DNA of 9,390 nt from JACQCV01 sp964639675 (GTDB lineage: Bacteria > Patescibacteriota > Minisyncoccia > Phycocordibacterales > UBA12445): contig CAZXEK010000054.1 of assembly GCA_964639675.1 (NCBI GenBank), positions 1-9,390 on the forward strand, given 5' to 3'. Position numbers and translations under genes: made by a program. Below are positions 1-4,941 of this stretch, piece by piece. The notes under the pieces were generated by a model. The model saw nothing but the letters and a program-made list of their open reading frames with translations. It had not been told where the DNA came from and ran no database searches. The stretch's first letter is position 1, and each line of letters opens with the position of its first letter.

Positions 1-87
1 GAACCTTTTGGCTATGACTACCTAAATTTCACAAATATTCAAAGAACTGATTACAGGATAGGTATACCATATAGATGGCTTTTGTAA
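1..87 (+). CDS. C-terminal fragment of an unidentified protein (5' end outside window)
   Basis: The frame is open from base 1 and ends in TAA at 85-87, giving 28 residues rich in aromatic and charged residues and ending in RIGIPYRWLL. No start codon is visible because the gene enters from the left edge. The composition reads like real protein, and a GC-rich hairpin that could terminate it lies about 60 bases downstream (151-166). It converges on the minus-strand gene at 171-758. The fragment is too short to name a family. A chance open frame of 28 codons cannot be excluded. Confidence 0.5.
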   Translation, partial: EPFGYDYLNFTNIQRTDYRIGIPYRWLL

Positions 88-92
88 ATAGG

Positions 93-139
93 CTGGAGTG
101 TTTGGGATTTAGGGTCTTACTCAGAGTTGTGAGTAGATA
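93..139 (+). repeat. Intergenic repeat, copy 1 of 2
   Basis: This 47-base stretch aligns with 8703-8750 in the same orientation. By hand, 37 of 48 aligned columns are identical, with one gap and ten mismatches, and all ten mismatches are transitions. The exact core is CTTACTCAGAGTTGT (116-130), followed after two bases by GTAGATA (133-139). In this copy the core can fold locally, with ACTC pairing to GAGT around the loop AGAGTTGT and further pairs across a one-base bulge. It lies between two convergent genes, 11 bases before a terminator hairpin. The nature of the repeat is unknown; see findings. Confidence 0.6.
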
Positions 140-150
140 TATAGAAAAGA

Positions 151-166
151 CCCCGCCGAGGCGGGG
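151..166. terminator. Rho-independent terminator, probably two-way
   Basis: CCCCGC pairs with GCGGGG around a CGAG loop (one more C-G pair could form inside). Read on the minus strand the hairpin is followed by TCTTTTCTAT, a reasonable U-rich tail for the gene at 171-758. Read on the plus strand it is followed by the weaker TAAATTATTT, which could serve the gene ending at 87. Confidence 0.75.
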
Positions 167-170
167 TAAA

Positions 171-758
171 TTATTTAACACGAAAAAGAATATGATAACT
201 CGGTGGGCAAGACTCAAAGAGATCGTGGAGATTTAGAACCTTTTCACGTACCTGTCGACCCTCCCTCTCGGTTGTGTAGAAGGTCAGTACGGGACAACAA
301 ACTGCGAACAGGGCAGAGGACCTTTTAATAACGGTCCCAAGAGCGACTAGGCTATAATTCTCTCCCAATCCAAGTTTGTCAAGATTAGCAAACTGCTGAA
401 CTGAGAGAACCTCAGAAACATTCGCCAATCTAAATCCTCTAGTTAGAGCAATTAAAAGCATCTCGGTCATTCTAATGCCACCAGGGAAAGAAACCAGTTT
501 GTATCTACCAAACTGAGGAGCTTTGAGATTTTTGCAGATAGTCTCTTGACTAAAGTCTCTATCAATAAAATGAAAGTCAAGTGACTTGAATGGTACATCC
601 AAGGGCAGATCCATGACACGGACCAGATCAGGAATATCAATGATCTTCATCTTCAAAACTGTCTGAAAGATAGACAGACTACGTTCTGCAACCTTTTCCA
701 AGACCAGTAATTTACCATACTTTATTAACACGCGAATCAACCAACGTATATGTCTCAT
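171..758 (-). CDS. Hypothetical protein, 195 aa, CPR-type family suspected
   Basis: I do not recognise a named domain. The protein is soluble-looking and basic at the N-terminus (MRHIRWLIRV). It has an FPGG motif at residues 91-94, then G-F-R-L-A followed by a conserved-looking S-E-V-L, an ALG motif at 139-141, a CCP cluster at 154-156, and the C-terminal end SYHILFRVK. From memory, this order (G-x-R-x-A, then E-L, ALG, CPxL, and a basic C-terminal strand) resembles an unnamed family of CPR hypothetical proteins; I could not check this. The reading frame extends to a TTG at 812, but the GGAGGGAGG at 765-773 favours an ATG. ATG 758 is best spaced (6 bases from GAGG), and ATG 762-764 nearly abuts the site. 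It ends just before a terminator and is divergent from the metal transporter operon. Confidence 0.8.
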   Translation of the reverse strand: MRHIRWLIRVLIKYGKLLVLEKVAERSLSIFQTVLKMKIIDIPDLVRVMDLPLDVPFKSLDFHFIDRDFSQETICKNLKAPQFGRYKLVSFPGGIRMTEMLLIALTRGFRLANVSEVLSVQQFANLDKLGLGENYSLVALGTVIKRSSALFAVCCPVLTFYTTEREGRQVREKVLNLHDLFESCPPSYHILFRVK

Positions 759-764
759 GGGCAT

Positions 765-773
765 CCTCCCTCC
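765..773 (-). promoter_or_regulatory. Ribosome binding site that sets the start of the 195-aa gene
   Basis: On the minus strand the sequence reads GGAGGGAGG, then ATGCCC, then ATG. Two overlapping Shine-Dalgarno cores give spacings of 4 (to ATG 764) or 6 to 10 bases (to ATG 758). This rules against the upstream TTG at 812 and makes ATG 758 the likeliest start, with 764 as the alternative. Confidence 0.7.
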
Positions 774-826
774 AAAAAATCTTAAATCAAGGACCAACCA
801 AGATGGGATCAAGCTCAGCTAACTAA

Positions 827-855
827 ACAGTAACAATAATATCATTATTTGTCAA
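827..855 (-). promoter_or_regulatory. Candidate sigma-70 promoter for the 195-aa gene
   Basis: On the minus strand there is a perfect TTGACA (855 to 850), exactly 17 bases, then TACTGT (832 to 827). This would start transcription near 820, leaving a leader of about 60 bases before the GGAGGGAGG site. The -35 box overlaps that of the divergent transporter promoter. Confidence 0.5.
833..852. promoter_or_regulatory. AT-rich inverted repeat, possible repressor operator
   Basis: ACAATAAT (833-840) is mirrored by ATTATTTGT (844-852) with one extra T in the right arm. It covers the spacer of the minus promoter and the start of the -35 box of the plus promoter. An outer pair, GTAACA (830-835) and TGTTAC (869-874), also forms an inverted repeat. 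AT-rich dyads next to zinc or manganese transporter genes are often Zur, MntR or Fur-family operators, but this one does not match a consensus I can assign. Confidence 0.35.
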
Positions 856-877
856 AATATATATCTGATGTTACTAT
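849..877 (+). promoter_or_regulatory. Candidate sigma-70 promoter for the metal transporter operon
   Basis: TTGTCA (849-854), 17 bases, then TACTAT (872-877). The predicted start point, about 884, lies only some 5 bases before the ATG at 890, and no Shine-Dalgarno sequence precedes that ATG. The transcript may therefore be nearly leaderless. Confidence 0.45.
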
Positions 878-889
878 TGGCTGATTCAT

Positions 890-1588
890 ATGATAGATTT
901 AAACAAAAATATTTTAGAGGCGAAGGGTTTGGGAGTCAAAATAGACGGTAACCTGATTTTATCCAACCTCAACTTCAGCGTAAAAAGGGGCGAGACACTG
1001 GCTGTAATAGGGCCAAATGGTGCCGGTAAGAGTGTCCTCTTCCGCTCACTTCTTGGCTTCATACCCATAAACCAGGGCAGTATAAACTGGCAATCAGGTA
1101 TTAGAATAGGCTATGTACCCCAGAAACTTTATCTAGAAAAAAGTTTGCCCCTGAACGTGGGCGAGTTTTTTAGTTTTAAAAAGGATGGTAGGAAAATTCT
1201 TGATGCGCTTGAATTGACTGGTTTAAAAGGACATGGGATCTTAAATAAAAGGATGGGCACTCTCTCGGGTGGGGAACTTCAAAGAGTTTTAATCGCCTGG
1301 GCGATAGTTGACGATCCAGATGTTATACTCTTTGACGAACCACTAACCGGGATAGACCTCGGTGGTGAAGAGACCATATATAGCCTGCTACGTAAGTTAA
1401 ACAAAGCAAAAGATACAACTGTCATGCTAATTTCACACGATTTAGGTATTGTCTATAAATATGCTGACAGTGTACTCTGTCTTAATAAAAGACAGATCTG
1501 CTTAGGAAAACCATCTGAGGTTATAAATACCGAAAACACCAAAAAACTTTATGGTGAAATGGTCTCATTCCATGATCACAAACACTAA
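890..1588 (+). CDS. znuC: Metal ABC transporter ATP-binding protein (ZnuC/MntB/TroB family)
   Basis: This is the cytoplasmic ATPase that powers import of a divalent metal, probably Zn2+ or Mn2+, through the permease encoded next. All ABC motifs are present and intact in 232 residues: Walker A GPNGAGKS at 41-48, Q-loop Gln78 in GYVPQ, signature LSGGE at 125-129, Walker B VILFDEP at 145-151, the D-loop just after it, and switch His183 in LISHD. Length is normal for the family. The metal is inferred from the partner permease; sequence alone cannot separate zinc from manganese, so the gene name is a family label. No Shine-Dalgarno precedes ATG 890, and the candidate promoter sits so close that translation may be leaderless. 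The stop lies 8 bases before the permease start, so the two form an operon. Confidence 0.9.
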   Translation: MIDLNKNILEAKGLGVKIDGNLILSNLNFSVKRGETLAVIGPNGAGKSVLFRSLLGFIPINQGSINWQSGIRIGYVPQKLYLEKSLPLNVGEFFSFKKDGRKILDALELTGLKGHGILNKRMGTLSGGELQRVLIAWAIVDDPDVILFDEPLTGIDLGGEETIYSLLRKLNKAKDTTVMLISHDLGIVYKYADSVLCLNKRQICLGKPSEVINTENTKKLYGEMVSFHDHKH

Positions 1589-1596
1589 ATAGTCCT

Positions 1597-2376
1597 ATGT
1601 CAGAAAACATGAGTTACAATTTAATAATGACCATACTAACCAGCACCTTTATAGGAGCGGCAGCTGGCTATTTAGGAAGTTTAATGATCCTAAGGAAGAT
1701 GGCTTTAGTTGGCGACGCACTCTCTCACGTTGCCCTGCCAGGAATCGCCATAGCCTTAATGCTTCAGATCAATCCATTCGTTGGTGGTTTTCTTTTTCTT
1801 GTAGCAGCTGTAATCGGTATCTGGAAACTTGGGGAGAGATCAGAAATCGGGGCAGAGACATTGGTGGGAATATTTTTCACTGCTAGTTTAGCTTTGGGAA
1901 TTCTCTTAACTAATGAAATTGAACTCTTGGAGGCGCTCTTTGGAGACATCTCTAAGCTGACTCAGTTCGATGCTCTTTTGGGAATAACAATCTCAATCCT
2001 GGCAATTATCATCACCAAAAAAATTTCGAAGGACATACTGCTCGGCACTATCTCTAAAGATCTGGCTAGATCAGCAGGTGTAAATACGGCTAAGGTTGAT
2101 TTTATTTTTCTGTTTTTAGTAGCAACTATCGTAGCATTGGGTATAAAAGTTACGGGTACACTTCTGACGGGAGCCTTGGTTATAATACCTGCCGCCACAG
2201 CTAAAAATATCTCAAAAAGCTTTGGAGCCTTCTCCGGCTTAAGCTTGATACTAGGCGGATTGTCCTCAGCTCTCGGAATATTGATATCAAACCAGTTGTC
2301 ATATCCACCAGGGCCGATCGTCATCTTAGTGGGGACGACGATATTCCTAATAACATTTTTAGTTAGAAACGACTAA
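1597..2376 (+). CDS. znuB: Metal ABC transporter permease (ABC-3 family, ZnuB/TroC-like)
   Basis: This integral membrane subunit of a zinc or manganese importer has 259 residues. The family hallmark GDALSHVALPG is at residues 39-49, and the characteristic C-terminal PPGPIVILVG is present. Roughly eight hydrophobic segments can be seen, starting near 9-31, 40-57, 60-76 and 88-104, with the rest between 124 and 256. It follows the ATPase gene after 8 bases with no clear Shine-Dalgarno, suggesting translational coupling. ATG 1609 (Met5) is an alternative start. No substrate-binding protein gene (ZnuA/TroA) is in the window, so it must be elsewhere or replaced. No convincing terminator separates its end from the convergent gene at 2415. 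Manganese versus zinc is undecided. Confidence 0.9.
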   Translation: MSENMSYNLIMTILTSTFIGAAAGYLGSLMILRKMALVGDALSHVALPGIAIALMLQINPFVGGFLFLVAAVIGIWKLGERSEIGAETLVGIFFTASLALGILLTNEIELLEALFGDISKLTQFDALLGITISILAIIITKKISKDILLGTISKDLARSAGVNTAKVDFIFLFLVATIVALGIKVTGTLLTGALVIIPAATAKNISKSFGAFSGLSLILGGLSSALGILISNQLSYPPGPIVILVGTTIFLITFLVRND

Positions 2377-2414
2377 GAGAATCCACTGATGGCCATATTT
2401 TCATAAATAAATTT

Positions 2415-3143
2415 CTAGTTTTTAGTTTTTAAGGCTTGCTCTATAATTGCCTTAAGAGCTTCGTATGGCAGAGCTCCATCAACCGGAAATTTCTTGCCAT
2501 TTGAGGCAATAATCACAGAGTATGGCGTGCCCCGACCGCCGGCTGAAATCGCATCGTCTACATCAGTCTGGACCCTCTTTGCATGCTTGCCACTGCTCAA
2601 GCAAGTCTCAAAAACTTTTTTGTCCAACTTGGTATATTCAGCTATCTCAATCAACTTACTTGGATCAAGCTGGTCATTCGAAGGTGTAATCTCCATCAGC
2701 CTATCTAGATAGACCCAAAACTTGTCGTTACCACCTAATTCACCAGCACACTCTAGGGCCTCCGACTCTTTACGTGCCTTTTTATGCAAAGAATCTAAGG
2801 GGAAATGACGATAAATCCAAGCGATCTGATTACTTTTACTGTATTCGTCAAAAACCTTTTTAGCTGTAACATGGAACATTTTACAAAATGGACACTCTGT
2901 ATCAGAAAATTCAACTAATTTGACAGTGGCACTCTGTGAACCTCGGATATGGTCATTTTGGGTAACCTCCCTTATTTTTATATCTGCCTCGGTTACTGGC
3001 TCAATCTTGTCTGGGGCATTATTTAAAATAGTATCAACTTTATCAATCGCAAGATCCCTAGATATATATATAGAGAAAGCAATGAGAACTCCGGCCATAA
3101 TAATTGCTGCCGGTATAGATAAAATATTTTTTTGTTCGTCCAT
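2415..3143 (-). CDS. Membrane-anchored DsbA-like thioredoxin-fold protein
   Basis: This is a predicted thiol-disulfide oxidoreductase facing outside the membrane. With the ATG at 3143 it has 242 residues: a short charged N-terminus, one hydrophobic segment at about 8-27 acting as an uncleaved anchor, a linker, then a thioredoxin fold. The redox motif is CPFC at 84-87, within FSDTECPFCK, and the cis-proline follows in GTP at 205-207. The segment between fits the helical insertion of DsbA-type proteins (the DSBA_2/thioredoxin_4 group, BdbD-like). The frame extends upstream to a TTG at 3155, but ATG 3143, preceded by GGGGA about 7 bases away, is a better start. A good extended -10 promoter lies upstream. 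No DsbB or VKOR partner is visible to reoxidise it. It is divergent from the cysteine-containing protease gene and could help fold it; that link is inference. Confidence 0.88.
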   Translation of the reverse strand: MDEQKNILSIPAAIIMAGVLIAFSIYISRDLAIDKVDTILNNAPDKIEPVTEADIKIREVTQNDHIRGSQSATVKLVEFSDTECPFCKMFHVTAKKVFDEYSKSNQIAWIYRHFPLDSLHKKARKESEALECAGELGGNDKFWVYLDRLMEITPSNDQLDPSKLIEIAEYTKLDKKVFETCLSSGKHAKRVQTDVDDAISAGGRGTPYSVIIASNGKKFPVDGALPYEALKAIIEQALKTKN

Positions 3144-3175
3144 AAAATTCCCCAATTAAAATTAATACTAACGCT

Positions 3176-3184
3176 ATTATAGCA
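3176..3184 (-). promoter_or_regulatory. Extended -10 promoter for the DsbA-like gene
   Basis: On the minus strand the sequence reads TGCTATAAT, a perfect -10 hexamer (3181 to 3176) with the TG of an extended -10. The -35 region, TTTTGT 17 bases upstream, is weak, as is usual for extended -10 promoters. Transcription would start near 3169 and give a leader of about 25 bases to ATG 3143. Confidence 0.6.
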
Positions 3185-3226
3185 GAAAAAAATAGATTAC
3201 AAAAATCTTAATCAGTATTCCCCAAA

Positions 3227-3278
3227 TTCTAAATGTCAGACTTCCGTGACGGCCGTCACGGAAGTCTGACATTTAGAA
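3227..3278. repeat. Perfect 52-bp palindrome with no spacer
   Basis: The left arm 3227-3252 and right arm 3253-3278 are exact reverse complements over 26 bases each, meeting at GGCC. The outer part includes ATGTCAGACTTCC, the inner part GTGACGG. It lies between two divergent genes, neither strand has a T-run after it, and so it is not an ordinary terminator. It could extrude as a cruciform, or fold as a very stable hairpin if transcribed. The design is like REP or MITE palindromes, but only one copy is in this window. Confidence 0.9.
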
Positions 3279-3339
3279 CCCACTTGAGATCGACTCTCTG
3301 CAATTAGGATGAGGATTCAGTTACAAAAATTAGACAAGG

Positions 3340-3375
3340 TTGACACAGTATGATAAAACATAATAGGAGTATACT
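3340..3375 (+). promoter_or_regulatory. Promoter elements upstream of the protease gene, spacing not canonical
   Basis: A perfect TTGACA is at 3340-3345, and -10-like hexamers occur at 3359-3364 (CATAAT, 13-base spacer) and 3370-3375 (TATACT, 24-base spacer). Neither spacing is normal, so TATACT may act with another -35, or the TTGACA may be fortuitous. The leader from TATACT would be about 50 bases and contains a weak AT hairpin near 3394-3415. Confidence 0.35.
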
Positions 3376-3430
3376 ATACATAGTTCCTTGAATTTTAGAT
3401 TTTAAATCCTAAAAACGGAGGTAAGGAAAA

Positions 3431-4888
3431 ATGAAAACGGGTACGAATAGCAAGATCTGGATCTTGGCTGTTGTTAGTGTTCTATCTCTAATTCTTTTCG
3501 CTGGATCACTCAATCAACTCTATCGTAATTGGCATTCGCACAACATAACTCAGCCAGAGTATAGGTATCTAGTAAAACTAAGAAATTTGCCTGTCTTTGA
3601 CAAGGCCAATTGTGTCGGCCAGAGCCAATTCGACAAAATAATCAGAGAAAATTCTTCTTCTGTCGAAGATCTTTATCCTGAAAATAATGATGGGGTTTTG
3701 GGTCGTTGGGTTATTGCAACTGACAAAGATAATATCTTCTGGGACCTCTGGGCAGATTTTGAGGATGTCGAGATGGTCGAAGATGGTGCGAAGATATTCC
3801 GAAATCCGGAAGATCAAAGCCTCTCTATGAATAGCCTTTCGGAAAATGACAAGACTTGGGGAATTAGAATCCCTAAGATTTTGGAGGGTCTACAGATTTT
3901 AAAACCCACCAGAAAAATTATTGTAGGGGTAATAGATACCGGTTGTGATTTGAAACATCCCGCTCTGATAAATAGCCTAGTGCCAGGTCGCAATTTTGCC
4001 GGTGGTGAAGCGAATGATCCGAGCAACAGAAGTCCCGATGAGATGCATGCTACTCATGTAACAGGGACGATTGTTGCTAAGCCTAGTCATGATGGATTCT
4101 TTGGTATTGCTCATGGGGAAGCTAAGGTCATGCCGATTAGAGTTCTAAATGAATCTGGTAGTGGCACTCTTATTAGTGTATCTAGAGGAATTGTCTATGC
4201 CGCTGATCATGGTGTCAATGTCATTAATATGAGTCTTGGATCACCATCTTACTCAAGAGCACTTCATGATGCCGTACAGCACGCAGTTAATGACAAAGGA
4301 GTGACGGTTGTCTGTGCTAAAGGCAATGCCAATAGCGATAGACCATTCTACCCCGCCGAATTCCCCGAGGTTATACGAGTGACGGCCACAGGACTCAAAC
4401 CTGATGGCACTGAAGAAAGGGCATTTTTTTCTAACTATGGAGATAGTTCTACTTGCGCCGCGCCAGGACACCATACCTACTCTACTTTGCCTGCTGGTAA
4501 ATATGGTTTTGCTTCCGGTACTTCAATGGCCTGTCCTCATGCCACAGCCTGTGCCGCTGTTATCCTCTCCCAGGGAAACTTCACGCCAAAAGAGGTCAAG
4601 GCAATTATAGAAAATCGTGGCGATGAACTGAAGACTGATAAACCGATCGGTAAAAGGATCAATCTCCTGAAATTCATAGAGAAAGTGAAACATGATCTGA
4701 TGCCAATTTCGTCTGTTAAAGATCACCCTTATGGCAAATGTTGTGTCGATGCTGGAATCATCTGTCGCTATACGATTATAGAAAAGAATGGTGTGACAAC
4801 TACCACCTATGAAGACAGTATGAGCGTTATGTTCGATCTAGATTTTGTTCTTCTGTATCTCATAGATCATGCCCCTCCCGTTAAGTAA
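3431..4888 (+). CDS. Membrane-anchored subtilisin-family (S8) serine protease
   Basis: This predicted extracytoplasmic endopeptidase has 485 residues. An N-terminal hydrophobic segment (about 9-27) after a lysine-containing start looks like an anchor or signal. Residues 40-140 are a separate region in the position of an inhibitory propeptide. The catalytic domain spans about 155-420: Asp169 in GVIDTG, His206 in HATHVTGT, oxyanion Asn299 in AKGN, Ser365 in GTSMACPH. The usual HGTH glycine is alanine here. Residues 420-485 form an extra C-terminal part with Cys437, Cys438 and Cys445 that I cannot assign. Nine cysteines occur in all, so disulfides are likely if exported. The start is supported by GGAGG at 3417-3421, 9 bases before the ATG. 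A strong terminator follows at 4912. The substrate is unknown. Confidence 0.93.
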   Translation: MKTGTNSKIWILAVVSVLSLILFAGSLNQLYRNWHSHNITQPEYRYLVKLRNLPVFDKANCVGQSQFDKIIRENSSSVEDLYPENNDGVLGRWVIATDKDNIFWDLWADFEDVEMVEDGAKIFRNPEDQSLSMNSLSENDKTWGIRIPKILEGLQILKPTRKIIVGVIDTGCDLKHPALINSLVPGRNFAGGEANDPSNRSPDEMHATHVTGTIVAKPSHDGFFGIAHGEAKVMPIRVLNESGSGTLISVSRGIVYAADHGVNVINMSLGSPSYSRALHDAVQHAVNDKGVTVVCAKGNANSDRPFYPAEFPEVIRVTATGLKPDGTEERAFFSNYGDSSTCAAPGHHTYSTLPAGKYGFASGTSMACPHATACAAVILSQGNFTPKEVKAIIENRGDELKTDKPIGKRINLLKFIEKVKHDLMPISSVKDHPYGKCCVDAGIICRYTIIEKNGVTTTTYEDSMSVMFDLDFVLLYLIDHAPPVK

Positions 4889-4911
4889 AACGTTTATCAA
4901 AGCAAAAACAG

Positions 4912-4940
4912 CCCCCGATTAAATCGGGGGTCTTTTTTTT
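4912..4940 (+). terminator. Strong rho-independent terminator between protease gene and glmS
   Basis: CCCCCGATT (4912-4920) pairs with AATCGGGGG (4922-4930), followed by TCTTTTTTTT (4931-4940). The stem would open slightly at the tip to form a loop. On the minus strand, after the glmS stop, the same hairpin is followed by CTGTTTTTGCTTT, so it can also end the glmS transcript. Confidence 0.93.
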
Positions 4941-4941
4941 G

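Noticed and set aside
116..139. Integron attC or dif-type recombination site in the repeat core
   Set aside because: The required GTTRRRY-type core and paired boxes are not present, and no integrase gene is in the window.
75..236. A plus-strand open frame running from an ATG at 75 through the repeat and terminator
   Set aside because: It overlaps a terminator hairpin and the 3' end of the 195-aa gene, and its product looks like a shadow translation.
1764..2324. Minus-strand frames inside the ABC permease gene
   Set aside because: They are antisense shadows of a clearly conserved membrane protein and have no ribosome sites.
2429..2455. TTAAGGC / GCCTTAA inverted repeat as a terminator for the permease gene
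   Set aside because: It lies inside the DsbA-like coding sequence, has a 13-base loop and no T-run on either strand.
3271..3280. The 10-mer ATTTAGAACC recurs at 231-240, 3271-3280 and 9110-9119
   Set aside because: One copy is coding, one is the palindrome end, and one is the start region of the cupin gene; no flanking similarity, so chance is the simplest reading.
4253..4726. Overlapping frames on both strands inside the protease gene
   Set aside because: The protease frame carries all catalytic motifs; the others are out-of-frame shadows.
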